Assembly (NCBI RefSeq): GCF_000276665.1 | Contig: NW_004955435.1 | Location: 439,359 to 503,358 of the forward strand | Source: Chinchilla lanigera | Taxonomy: Eukaryota > Chordata > Mammalia > Rodentia > Chinchillidae | Length of the DNA: 64,000 nt | Reading direction: 5' to 3' | Part shown: in pieces, positions 20,800-31,842 of the stretch | Layout of the letters: each line of letters opens with the position of its first letter | Position numbering within the stretch: the first letter of the stretch is position 1 | The notes under the pieces: generated by a model | Database searches by the model: none | The model's input: the letters and a program-made list of their open reading frames with translations, nothing else | Told to the model about the DNA's origin: nothing | Made by a program: the position numbers and the translations under genes

Positions 20800-22625
20800 A
20801 TTTGGGGGGGTGTTCTAGTTATCATTTTTTGTTGATTCCTAATTTAACACTTTAGGGGTCAGAAAACACATTAATACCTTCAATATTTTGAAATATTTTA
20901 GGACTTGGAGACCTGTTTTACAGCCCAACGTATGGTCAGTTTTGGTAAATTTCTCATATTCCCTTATTAAGTGAATACTTTTTTATATGAACCAAGTTTA
21001 TTAATTATATGCTTTAGTCTGATTGTTCAATGAATAATTGACAAAAGTATATTAACATCTTCTACTATTGTTATGGATTTATCCTTTTGTAATTTTAGTT
21101 CTGTCAATTTTTACCTTACATTTCTTAGGGGCACACATTTGAAATCGTCCTATCTTTCTGGGAGACTAACTCTTTTTTCTTTACTCTTGGGACAATGTCT
21201 GTCTATGTAGTTCAGGTTGGCCTTAAACTCATAGCAATCCTGCCTTAGCCTCCAGAGTGCTGGGATTACAGGCATTTACCAAAATGCCCAGCTCTGGTAG
21301 ACTAACTTTTAAACATGGTCATGAAATGTCCCTTATTTTGTTTGATAATACTATTTACATATCTCTCCATTCATTCTCTCACTGTTGACTTTTTTGTGTC
21401 CTTATATTTAAGATGAGCTTATTTGGGTAACATATAGTTAAATATTTTTTCTTTTAATTGGGGATATTTTGGCTTGTTATTGAAGCATTTAGTACTTTTA
21501 TAGTTAATGTAATTATTGGCATTTTTGGAATTGTATTTACTGGATATAACAGCATTCATCCTTTACTTATTAGAGATTAATATAGATTAGAGGCTTTATC
21601 CCTTTCCAGGCAATACTAGAATTTATGAGCACATTAAGTCCATTGATCCCCTGTGGCTGTTTGTGATATTATTGTCATGCACTTAATTATACGTGTATTT
21701 TAAACTCTATAAAATATTATTGGTGATTTGTAGCCAATTATTTATTTATACTCATAGTTACCTTTTTATTGCTGTTCATTCCCTTCTCTATTACTTTCTG
21801 TCTGGGACCATTTCCTCCTGTCTAAAGAACTCCCTTGAGTATTTCTTTTAGTATGGTTCTGCTCACAACAAAATCTTTTTTAAAAAATGCTTTCAAACTT
21901 GAGGTATATTTTCACTGGATGTAGAGTACTAAGTTGTCAACAACTTTATAACTTCAAGATATCATGCTGTCTTGTCTGGCTTCTACAGTTTCTCTTGAGA
22001 ACTCAGGAGAAGCTTCTGTTGAAGACAATATGCTCTTCTATCCAATGGTTCTTATGGTTCATACTTTGTTTCTGCCATTTGGGGAGTTTTCTGTGATGTA
22101 GGTAGTAATGTATTATCCCTCTTTGGGCCTGACAGTTTTTGTTTGTGTCGGGACATTCTCAGATGTTACCTCTTCAAATACTGCTCTTGCCCCCACCTCT
22201 TCTCTAACCCACTTCTGGAGCTCTGGCTGTACTCACTTTCAGACTTTGCCATCTTCCATATGTTGCTTGCACTCTTGTATATTTTTGTTTATGTTTGTCC
22301 TTTGTGGTTCAGTTTCTACCTTTTCTACTGCACTATCTCACAGTACTAATCTTTTTGCCTGTACTTAATCTATTAATCTCATCTGCTGGATTCTTTATTA
22401 TGCTTGTCAGTTCTAAGATTCCCACTTTTTAAAAGGATTCCATTTCTCTGGAGAAACTATTTTGTCACCCATATTTCAAACATATTAATCCATATTTCAT
22501 AACACCATTATCTGGATTATTTATGGCCCTATTTATGTAGTATTTTTCTTTTTATCCTTTTTCTTGATATGTTTGGCAATTTCCTAATTGACCATTAGGC
22601 ATTTTATATGAAAAACTGTTAAGGC
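20800..22625 (-). mobile_element. Ancient L1, antisense, ORF2 N-terminal region to 5' end
   Basis: 'gttctagttatcattttttg' with 'gtcagaaaacacattaat' and 'ttttacagcccaacgtatgg' start the block; 'ggtcatgaaatgtcccttat', 'cttttaattggggatatttt' and 'aatgtaattattggcatttt' are the antisense ORF2 endonuclease region. 'gaactcccttgagtatttct' onward resembles the reversed 5' part of L1M/HAL1-type elements. A B1 SINE interrupts it at 21158-21307. Frames 21887-22368 on the plus strand are antisense to the L1 and not genes. Confidence 0.75.
21158..21307 (-). mobile_element. B1-type SINE, antisense, with 14-bp TSD
   Basis: 'tctatgtagttcaggttggc', 'cttaaactcatagcaatcct' and 'gtgctgggattacaggcatt' are antisense B1. 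The TSD ctgggagactaact (21158-21171) recurs as ctggtagactaact (21294-21307), one mismatch. It lies inside the antisense L1, so it is younger than that L1. Confidence 0.92.
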
Positions 22626-22844
22626 TCTACCAGTGGTGGCAAACCTGTGGACCGCGTGCTGCAGCAGGCTGTTGTCACTCAAAGTCCAAAAGGTTCACCA
22701 CCAGTGCCTGAGGTGGGGCTGTCTTCTGAAGGCACCACTGTATGAGGTGCAGCTGGAACAGGGGCAGAGAAAATCCAGTCTGTGTGTGAATGCAAAGGTG
22801 CTGCGCACCAGAATTTGGAAGCTTTAGGTCCTCTACCTGGGTTC
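22626..22844. other. Unassigned; possible hAT terminus
   Basis: 'ccagtggtggcaaacctgtg' resembles a hAT-type terminal repeat, but no matching inverted end is found nearby. The 64-codon frame 22633-22827 is not recognisable. Confidence 0.3.
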
Positions 22845-23030
22845 AGCGTACAGGCTGAGTAATCTTGAAAAAATGACTTAATATTTCAGTTCATCAATTT
22901 TCACATTTATAATGGAGAAAATGGTAGTATTTTTCTCACAAGGTCACTAAGAAGATAAAATGAATTAATACATGAAAACCTTACAACGGCACCTGATACA
23001 TAGTAAGTTGTCGATAATTATTTACCAGCA
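22845..23030 (+). mobile_element. MIR SINE, sense
   Basis: 'ctacctgggttcagcgtaca', 'tgactt...tatttcag', 'cacatttataatggagaaaa', 'aatgaattaatacatgaaaa' and 'ggcacctgatacatagtaag' follow MIR order nearly from end to end. Confidence 0.8.
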
Positions 23031-23564
23031 TAGTTATTCATTCTCGTCTGATCAGACAAAAACTTAAGGTCCACCAATTTGTACATTTAACAAATATTAT
23101 TTGGAGTGACTGCTGGTGGAACTCAATCTGTGGAAAAACTTTAGACTTTTTAGAAGGTAAAACCAGGAAATAGGGTGGGATTAAAAATAATAGCTTTTAC
23201 TATTATTGCTAATACAATCAAAGAGGGAATGCAGACACCTTGGTGTGGCCATAGTTATCCTAGATCATTTCCTAGTTTCAGGGTACAAATACACTGTGGA
23301 TGGGATTTTGAGGACTGGCCAGTTTCTTACCTGTGATCTCTAGGAGGGAGTGAGGGATGGTTAGAGGGAGCTCGATTTAAGAAGAGGGAGTTAGTTAATG
23401 GCCTCAAGTACCTTCTCTTTTTACTTCTCAAGCTGTCTATACTGTCTTTTGAAGGGGTGCATTCTTGATCTAGGCTCCAGGAAAAATGTTCTGTCAAACC
23501 AAGAATTAGGCACAATTTCATTAGAGAAATTCCCAGCTAATGCTTGTTTTCGCTCTTATAAGAA
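23031..23564. other. Unassigned sequence
   Basis: Nothing recognised. The minus frame 23327-23521 has no domain. Confidence 0.45.
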
Positions 23565-24130
23565 TCATCTTATATAGTGGCGTCATTTGTAATAGCTAAA
23601 TCTTGGAAACAGCCCAAATGTTCATCAGCTAGTGAATGGATAAAGATGTGGTTACTTTTTCTGCAATGGAGTACTAGTCTGCCACAAAGAAGGATAAAAC
23701 TGAGACAGTTCTCTAAATGGGTACGCACTGAGACCATACTCTGAAGTGAAATAAGCCAGACATACATATTTAAATATAGAATTGCTTCTCTGGTATGAGA
23801 AACTGAAAGTATAAATGTGGACCAAAATGTATAATAGATATTGGGAAATGGGAAGAACATGTTTAAATGAGAAGAAGAACAAGGGAGGAGGAGGGGAGAG
23901 GAAGGAAGAGACAAGAAAAAAAGAGAATAGGAGGAGAAAATGGAAACAAAGCTTTTGTAACTAAGGAGGGGAAGCCTGGTTAAAGGGGGGAGGAACGGAA
24001 GACAAGAGCCAAGATGTATCATGTACAGGAACAAATTCCCTATGATGAATGTCATCATTGTGTATACCTAAAGTATGCCAAAAAAGAGTAAATCAGATAA
24101 GTATACAAAACAAGGAGAGAGAAAAAAGAA
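23565..24130 (+). mobile_element. L1 ORF2 C-terminus and 3'UTR, 5'-truncated
   Basis: 'gtaatagctaaatcttggaa', 'acagcccaaatgttcatcag' and 'gtgaatggataaagatgtgg' encode the conserved ORF2 C-terminal segment (IAKSWK.PKC.S.EW.K.W type, broken). A purine-rich 3'UTR (23870-24000) follows and an A-rich tail ends near 24130. The 162-codon minus-strand frame (23570-24058) is wholly antisense to this element and is an artefact of the purine bias. Confidence 0.85.
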
Positions 24131-24144
24131 TCACTGTAGTAAGA

Positions 24145-24490
24145 TCATTTTGATCGGATTCAAGGTGCATGATTATGCCACAGATACGGAACATGAAGCA
24201 GTTTGTGTTTTGACTGGTGATAAATTGATAATCACCTATCCAGCTAAACCAGTCCACAGAGAGGCAGTTAATATTGTGAAACTTCAATAAAGTCGGCTGT
24301 CAATGCGATAGATATTGCAGGTGAACTCCTTGATCTCTCATTGTAATCCTTTGAATCTCTGTTATCCATCACTCTATAATACATTTGTTTAGCAGGGAAA
24401 TAGGCTTCTAAAATCTCACCATCAAAGTAAGCCTCAACAATAACATTTCTAAATCTGACACAAGTCTCAACAACACTGTCAGAACACTAT
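24145..24490. other. Two unrecognised open frames on opposite strands
   Basis: A plus-strand frame (24075-24290) and a minus-strand frame open for about 72 codons (roughly 24484-24268) point at each other, their stops overlapping by about 20 bp. The first starts in the L1 tail, so only residues after about 20 are unique. Both contain a similar local pattern: plus 'GDKLIITYPAKP', minus 'DGEILEAYFPAKQ'. I do not recognise a family. It may be a decayed retrocopy or an inverted duplication, or pure chance. Confidence 0.25.
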
Positions 24491-26050
24491 TTAGCTATCA
24501 AATTTAGTGAGGGGATGTAAATTTACAGAAGGATGGCGAGAGATTGAAAAGTGCTGTGCTTTGTATTCTTGGACAATAAAAACATTTCTGAAGCATATTT
24601 TTCCTCACTTGCCTTCCCTGTCAGACATTTGAGTAGTGGGTTTTGCTATTAAGCGTCCCCCTGCTCTGACAGTTCAAAATGTAGACATTCAAAAGTTTAT
24701 GAGATTTTCCCATTCTAACCTTAAGTGATGCAAAGAAGAGTGAGTATGGCTTTATTTTCACAAATGAATCCAAAACTATTAGAGAGCAAATAATACTAAC
24801 AAATATTATTTATTTAGGAAAATGATTTATTTATTTTTAGTTGTCTTGTACTTGATTTTCTTGTCAAAATGAGTTGTGGTCTTAGTGGTTCTTTCTGGAG
24901 AGTTGTGTTCCACAAAGGCCAAAGTTCAAGACTAGAACCAGTCATGGCTCCAGTTAGCATTTCCAGGTGTTACCCTGCATGAGGAAGACATTTGCTCTTT
25001 TCCTGGTATATTTTGAATTTATGTGAGCGTTCTAATGAATGATCTTATTGTGTGTGGTTCAATGTCCTGAGGGAAGAGTTTTCTTCTATTTAATCTCAGG
25101 AAATAGGATCTGCTCTGCCAAGGTATTATAGAGCCTAAGGAAACACTTCCTGTATTTAAATTAAGCACTGAAAAATTGCTTAAAGGGGTTTTACTAATTT
25201 GAATTCCAGGGGAGTAAGCTTAGGAAGGTTTCTGACTATATCTGAATCCATTTCTCTCCTACTCCTGGTGGGAATTTTGAAGGGATTTTGCATAGCTTCC
25301 CTAGGCAGTCAATTATAGGCCTTCTTTTTCAAGTAATTTTTGAATTCATTATTCTCAAATATCAAATGCATAAAGGAAAATATATTCTTTAAGCCATGGT
25401 ATAAAACAGTGCTTCAATTAAATGTTTCTTAGAGCTTAGAAAAAATTTCAGTTGTCCTCATCTTTATCCAGAATTGCCCTGGAAGTACAGAATGAAGAGC
25501 TGAGGAGACTGGCTTCTCATGGCAGCAAGCTCCTTGAGGACAGGCTCAGGCACAGACCTGTGTGTGTAACACCCTGACTTCTCTCAGAGTACCACACACA
25601 ACGTTTTGTACCAGCGTATGTTTAAAGGTGTGTGATTGTTTATTGATGCATATTTTTCTTGAAAAAATACTTCTCAGGTATTCTAGAACATTACATGCTG
25701 ATAACTTAGGAAAAAGATGAGTCCTTACAAGATGTGTTCAAGGATTCTTTACGTCATTTCACTTGCAATCCATTTTTTGTGCCAATAGAACCTTGTGGGG
25801 TCAGTAGAATGCTGCTAGCTAACAGAATGTTTGCTTTGATTTTTGACCCTATTGTAACTAAATTCATTAAAATGCCTAGGAAGCGGGAGGAAAGAATGAT
25901 ATTCAAAAAAATTCTTCCATATGGTACATTATTATTTTCAAAAAGAAAATTATATCTAACATGTTAATTAGAGCAAATTTTCTCAGACTTATTGGAGGCA
26001 TTGAATATTTTTAATCATAGTAGTAAGCAGTAGTTTGTAATGTTCAGAAA
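24491..26050. other. Mostly unassigned; small L2 piece possible
   Basis: 'gcaagctccttgaggacagg' near 25529 resembles an L2 3' part. The 77-codon frame 25734-25967 has no recognisable domain. Otherwise nothing seen. Confidence 0.35.
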
Positions 26051-26054
26051 AGAT

Positions 26055-26270
26055 GCAGTAATAATAGCCAACGTTTATTGGACATTTTTGTGCTACATTC
26101 TTTTTTTCCTCTCACAGCCAGGAATTTATCTGACCCTTTGAAGCAACATTGAATTGGGCACTATGGTTCACAATTTATACATGAAGAAGCTGAGTCTTCA
26201 TTTGTATCACCTCTATCCCTTTTCAGCTCAGTTTGCAGATGGGTAAATTGTAGTTTAGGCAGCAAGGCAG
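26055..26270 (-). mobile_element. MIR SINE, antisense, partial
   Basis: 'aatagccaacgtttattgga', 'ttgtgctacattc', 'tttatacatgaagaagctga' and 'gggtaaattgtagtttaggc' are consistent with a decayed antisense MIR. Interrupted or rearranged in the middle. Confidence 0.5.
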
Positions 26271-26820
26271 ACTGCACTAATGCGGACAATCCATTTTGCT
26301 TTGCTCTCCTGTCTAGCCTCCCCTTTTTATTGTGATAAAGTATAAGTAACACAAAGTCTACCAAGCTGATGATTTTGAATATGCAGTTCCACAGCCTAGG
26401 CACATTCCCGGTTTTGGTGTGACCGTCTTCACCACCGTCTCTCCAGTCTATCTCCTCTTCCCAAACTGACCCTCTGTACTCATCAGGCTGTAACTGCTTC
26501 CTCCCCTCTCTTTCCCAACTCTGCAACTGTCATTCTACTTCCTGGCTCTACGGGGCTGACTACTGTAGGCTCCAGATGAGCCATCTTCTTAGTGTCTAGG
26601 AGTGTGGTCTCCTGCAGCTGCAGCCGAGTCACATTTTTCAGTTTTTATTCAACAGTTTGGTTGATCACAGGTGGCCAACTACATGTAGGCCCAGCATAAT
26701 TTCTTTTAGCTCTAGGTATGTGAATCTATGTTAATTTTTGTCGTATTATAAAAGTTTTGGGCCTTTCAATAGCATTTCATCAGATTCTTCAGAGGATCAC
26801 CTCTATCCCTTTTCAGCTCA
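26206..26820 (+). repeat. Dispersed 25-bp identical repeat (26206-26230 and 26796-26820)
   Basis: Both copies contain 'ctctatcccttttcag' between 'atcac' and 'ctca' and are identical over 25 bp; flanks differ. The motif looks like a 3' splice-acceptor (polypyrimidine tract plus CAG), but no branch point or exon can be confirmed. The copies sit either side of an antisense L1 fragment. Confidence 0.9.
26322..26760 (-). mobile_element. Ancient L1M 3'UTR, antisense
   Basis: 'tttattgtgataaagtataa', 'gtaacacaaagtctaccaag', 'gatgattttgaatatgcag', 'gaccgtcttcaccaccgtct' and 'tctacttcctggctctacgg' match the ordered landmarks of an antisense old L1M 3'UTR. The right part (26560-26760) is less certain. 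The 121-codon minus frame 26161-26526 runs through this and is not a gene. Confidence 0.75.
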
Positions 26821-27680
26821 CCTGTAGTTCTCTGCCTTCCTTGACCTCTTTGGTCACTGAAGTCGGAGGAATTTGAAGAGTTCACCAAGACTCTTCCCTT
26901 TGTGAAGTCTCTTCCTCCCAGAGAGTCTTCATGTGTTATTTGGAATTTCACTGATTTGTAACTCAGTGTCAAAGCAGTGAGACCAGTAGACCAGTTCACA
27001 GGGCAGTCAGAAAAATTGTCAGAAAGAGGTTAGAACATGCAGAAGAGGAACATAAACATAATAAATGAATACCACTGTTTATTGCACAGAGCCTGAAGTT
27101 AAATTTTGAATCATTTTAAACTATCATCTGTTAAAAAAAAACCTGGTAGATAAGTCTATTGAACTTGAGAAACTGGCCTCAGTGATGACCATGTAGAGAC
27201 AAGGTGTGACCATATAACCGGGAGCAGGGACTGGGTTTTCCTGCTCATTACTGGGCGGGGTGGGTGCATAGGAAACTTTTAACAAACATTTGTTCGTGAA
27301 CCATCAGAGTTACTACTAAGGGAGATTTTTCAAGACGCAAGACCAGAGCATCAAAGAATGGTCCTCTCAAAGTACTTTGTCTCTGGTTTTACTTAGGTTC
27401 AAGTGTCAATGGAACAGACAATCACCAGATGCTTTCTCCCTCAGAAATCCCTTGTGTCTGTCCACTAATGTACTTTATAGCATAAAGGAAGCCAATGTGA
27501 ATAGGGATTTGTAGAGCTAACTAGCCCCTTGCTTAGTCTTTATAATTTTTGCTTTTTTGTCCCATTTTCAGTATTACCATTATGTAAGAACAATGGAATG
27601 GGATTATATTGCACAAGTCATTTTGATTTCTCCTCTAAAAAGAAGTAGGGCTTTAACAGGTAAGTCTCAAAATATATTTC
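26821..27680. other. Unassigned sequence
   Basis: No repeat or gene recognised. The 77-codon minus frame 26766-26999 contains the 25-bp repeat and has no domain. Confidence 0.4.
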
Positions 27681-27684
27681 TTAG

Positions 27685-28412
27685 AAGTATAATTGGCAAA
27701 TATTCATGAAGAAAATATTCAACATTTCTGGTCATTACAGAAATACAAATTAAACCAACACTGAAATTTCATTTTACTCCAGAAAGAATGGCAGTCATTA
27801 ATAAATTAAATAATAACAAATGCTGGCATGGCTGTGGAGGAAAAAAACCCTTCTACATTTAATGCAAACTAGTATAACCACTATGGAAATCACTATGGAG
27901 ATTCCTCAAAAAAACTTAAAATACAAATTTCATTTGACCCAGCTATTACACTTCTAGGTATCTTCCTGAAAGAGCAAAAGACATCATCAGTGATCCATAC
28001 ACACCCATGCTTCTATCAGCACAATTCATATTATCTTGGATGTGGTCTATATGTCCATCAGCAAATGATAAGGAAAATGCGTTACTGATTCACAATGGAG
28101 TATTACTATGCTGTAAAAAATGAATAAATTTAAAACATTTGTAGGAAAATTGATGCACCTTGAGTCCATAATGTTATCAGGAATGCAAGTTTAAAAATCA
28201 TTTATGAAACATAAGCTTACAAAACTCAAAATATAAATAAATCTAAGAGACAATAACAAGAAGTGAGATAGATCTTTGGCAAGTGAGAGTGGGCCTAAGA
28301 GGTGTTGAGAGGAGGGGAAGGGAATACAAAACGTTTAAGATAGATTTAGTACAAACTATCTGTAAAGAATGTATTCATTATGTACTGCAAACATGTACTA
28401 ATAAAAAAAGAG
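27685..28412 (+). mobile_element. L1 ORF2 3' end and 3'UTR, sense
   Basis: 'ataacaaatgctggcatggc', 'aaccactatggaaatcacta', 'tttcatttgacccagctatt', 'atgtccatcagcaaatgata' and 'aatggagtattactatgctg' are ORF2 C-terminal landmarks, with multiple frame breaks. The 3'UTR (28120-28410) ends with 'tactgcaaacatgtactaat' and aaaaaa. Same 3' end type as 1688-1862. Confidence 0.88.
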
Positions 28413-30999
28413 TCAAAAATCTATTTGGATTATATATTAGATTTTTCCTTTTCTTTCCTCTTCTCTGTTCTTGCAACTATCTTTTCTACCTGTGTTTTAT
28501 ACATGTTGGTTATAGAAGTTTTCTGATTTTAAAACTTGTTTGCAAATGGGAGCATTCAGAAAGGAATGGAAGAGGGCTGGTAAAGTGTGAAGGGAAAATT
28601 GAAGAAAGACGGAATTCCTGGCCCCTTGTTTACAAGTTTAATGACATGAAAAATGGATTCCCCCAGGACTACCTGATTTCCGAGGGAAAGGAAGATCAAA
28701 TAATGATTTTACTCTGTATAGGGAGATGGTGATAGGGCAAGAGAGACTGCATTTTCTTTTTTAACTGCATGTTAAGGGAAGTCACTTAAGTGCACTTACA
28801 GTGCAGTTGACCCCGCTCTTCACCCCAGACCCCTTGGTTAGTTATCAACCCACTTAAAGGACGTAAAATGGGAACAGAATGAACAGGACGAATTGGAAAG
28901 TAGGACAAAAATTAACTGGCAGTGGTCATCTGGAATCTGGCTGTCTAACAGCTCGTGAGAAAAGTAAACTGTGATAATTGTGTGACGTTCTTGTAAGATT
29001 CCCAAAAATGAGCTATGGTTACTATGGAAACCTAAAGTGTACTTAAATCTACAGTGAGACCCAGATTGGGGTGGACATCTTCTCTGCTTCCTGGTTAGAG
29101 ACTGTCTGTCAGCAGCTCAGTAAGTCTTCATTCACTCCTGCTCTTGTGGTTTTGTGACTGTCATTCTCAAAGCACTCACTTGCCGTATCAATAGTAGATA
29201 GTGTTCCTGAAAAGACCTGTGTGGTTTCACCACTAGCAATCTGTGGACAGGATGACCTACCTGCCTCAGGGGGCTCCTATTTCTCACCTGATTCACACAC
29301 CTTGCAAAATGGCAGCCCACTACCCCTTCTTATTGTCGTTTAGGATAAAGTCAACAGGCTGCCGTAATTTCTCAGCTAACATTTGTTTTTTCCTTTCCTA
29401 GATCAAGCAAGGATCTGATTTTCTTTCAGGAATTATCGTATTGGTACAAACAGCTGTTTTGTTGGTATGATGGGGAAGAAATGCTATAGAGTTCATTTAT
29501 TTGAATTTCATATTTTTAAAACTATGCTATACTTATTTCAGGTATCAGCTGTAAAGTTCATAATGTTAGGCTTATTGAGTTTTGTGGCATTAGCTCCACT
29601 GAGCTCTGGAATGTGTAAAGAAAATTAATATAACATTTGAAAAGTAATTCTTTAAAAATTATGAATAACATTCTATCATATCTTGAATTAAAGATGTGTT
29701 TTGAAAAATTAGCTTAAAAATATAAATTAGGTGCAATTGTCCAGTGAGATAGGAAACCCACTGCCTTGGTAATAGTCCTTTTTACTTGGGATGAAAATAA
29801 CCCCTTCTTGGACTGTACTATGTCCAGCTATAGCTGTGTATTTTGTGAGGCAATGTCAGACATCTCTTAGAGGACAAAAATGTCACAACTGAGGATCCAA
29901 ACAGAAATGTTCAAGAGATCTTGGTCAGGGAGGGCTTAGTGTGTAGATGCTCATTAAATATTTATTGAATTAATAAAACTGAAGAAACTGTTGAACGTTT
30001 TTAATGAGGAGGTTTTTGATTCTGGATCTATAAAACATGGAAAAGCAAAACATTCTTCTTAGAGGAAATTTAAGAACGGACATATCGGAGACCCCTGCAG
30101 TAGGTTTTAATCTCCTGCCAAGTGTTAGGCATACAGTGAGAAAGAAAAAAGAGCAAGAGACAGGAATTACAAGGAAATAGGGCTCTGGGGCAATCAATGT
30201 TCTCTGAGAACAAAGAACAAGAATCTCTAGCTCACCACTACTTATTAGCCAGTGCAGTGTATGTGTGTGTGGGGAGTCTGCTGCTTTTCCTGGGAGACTA
30301 AAAGTAGTGGTTGAATGGGTGCATTTGACATCACAAAGGAAGCAAGTTCAGATACATCTCCACACCTGGGTGCTTGTTCTCCCTGAATTGTCCTCAGCGG
30401 ACCTCCTCCCGCTCTGTGAGAGTCACAGCCTCAGGGACCATCAAGATCTATCTCAGTGGTGACCAAAAGGAAGCAGGATTTTTGCATTCCAAAGCCAGCC
30501 CACAAGGCGGGGCAAGGAGGGCTTTGGACAAATGCTGTGTCAATTTATAATTTGTGGTCCCCAACAAGGACCTGTGCTGAGCTAAATGTCAGCCTCTACT
30601 GCAGACTTGCTTCTGGGGGCAACTTATTTCACCTCCATGGGCCTCAGTGTCCTCTCTGTAAAAAGAAGATGTTCAATGGTTTTCAAAGTATGATTTTTTC
30701 CTTTTTTAAAGCCCAGCCTTAAGACATTCTAGTATACACAATAGGTAAGTGTCAGCTGTCTTGGTTTGAACCTGGGAGGAGGCCTGGAGCCCTGCCTGCT
30801 GTGCTATCCTTTGGCCCTCACAGTATTTTGAAAGCCACCAGACTTAATGACCTGTTAGGTCCTTCTCCAGCTGTGAGACTGGAGGGCAGTGCTAACAATC
30901 AGTGTTGCAAGGCGCTGTCTGGACACCGGTGGGGAGCACTTGAGGACATATTTTAAGAAGTACTTCTTTAGAGTGTCGTCTTCTCCCCTCCAACCTACT
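28413..30999. other. Mostly unassigned, small MIR-like pieces
   Basis: 'gcaacttatttcacctccat' with 'gggcctcagtgtcctctctg' (30612-30660) resembles a MIR core, sense; 'agatgctcattaaatattta' (29945) resembles a MIR/L2 3' end. The longest frame starting here (28283-28732, 149 codons) begins inside the L1 3'UTR and has no recognisable domain; I do not call it. Nothing else seen. Confidence 0.35.
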
Positions 31000-31842
31000 T
31001 TCTGCCTTGCTGTCTCCGACCCAGTTGAAAGTGCCACAATCTATGTTGTCTTCCACTTCTGAAATATAGGAATTGTACAAGATTCCTCTTTCATCATACA
31101 CATCCATTAAGTCACGAAATCCTCTCAGAATGGACCTTTGGATATTTCCCAAACTTAGCATTTCCTCCCTGGTCCCATTTCCATCCCCAAAATGCAGGTC
31201 CTTCATGGTGGACAACTACAGCAAAGCCTTCTGACTGTCCGTTCCTCCTGCCCGTGCCTGTACTTGTTTGGGTGTGCAGCTCTTTGGGTGATTAACCCTT
31301 ATTCAGAATGCCTGAGACCAGGACTGTATCAGTTCTGGAACTGGGAGGGGTAGAATATGCACATAGAGATTAACCCTTGGACATCAGTAATATCTGAAAA
31401 TCCAAAATCTGAAATGCTTCAAAATCCAGGAGAGTTTGATTGTCATGGTGCTCAAAAAGTTTCAGATTTTGGAGCATTTGGGGTTTGGGACTTTTGCAGT
31501 AGGGATGCTTAATCTGTGTCCTGTAGTTTTATGCCCTCATCCCTTGGGCTATAGTGGTTCTCCTTCATAATTCATTCACCCCCTCTTTCCTGTAGCTAAT
31601 TTCTAATCTTTCTTAAAGGCTCCATGTGGCATCCCTGTAGAAAACCTTGATGATCCCTGTCTGAGCAAAGGGGCCCCCAGTCTGTCTCTCAGGATTGCAC
31701 ATTGCTACCACCTCATGTTAAAATTATCTAGATGTGTCTATGTCCTTCACTACATTACAGTTCATTGGGGTCAAATCTTATTTCTGTTATATTTCATAAT
31801 GCCTAGCGCTTGGTACGTACTAGGCTTCAGTAAGTGGCCCAG
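31000..31842 (+). mobile_element. L2 LINE, sense, interrupted by a MER8-like element
   Basis: The left part (31000-31260) has L2 order, for example 'cacatccattaagtcacgaa' followed by 'tggacctttggatatttccc'. The right part (31545-31842) has the L2 3' end, 'tgtctatgtccttcactaca' to 'aatgcctagcgcttggtacg'. Between them lies a Tigger/MER8-like fragment. The 107-codon minus frame 30892-31215 is antisense to L2. Confidence 0.6.
31395..31522 (-). mobile_element. MER8-like Tigger MITE fragment, antisense
   Basis: 'gaaaatccaaaatctgaaat', 'gcttcaaaatccaggaga', 'gtgctcaaaaagtttcagat' and 'tagggatgcttaatctg' match the reversed terminal part of MER8 (a non-autonomous pogo/Tigger element). Much shorter than the full element, so internally deleted or truncated. 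Confidence 0.75.

Noticed and set aside
23570..24058. 162-codon minus-strand open frame, the longest in the window
   Set aside because: Entirely antisense to an L1 ORF2 end and its purine-rich 3'UTR; the apparent membrane protein is a by-product of base bias.
28283..28732. 149-codon plus-strand open frame
   Set aside because: Begins inside an L1 3'UTR, crosses its poly(A) end into unrelated DNA, and contains no recognisable domain.
30892..31215. 107-codon minus-strand frame with a protein-like look
   Set aside because: Probably antisense to an L2 fragment.
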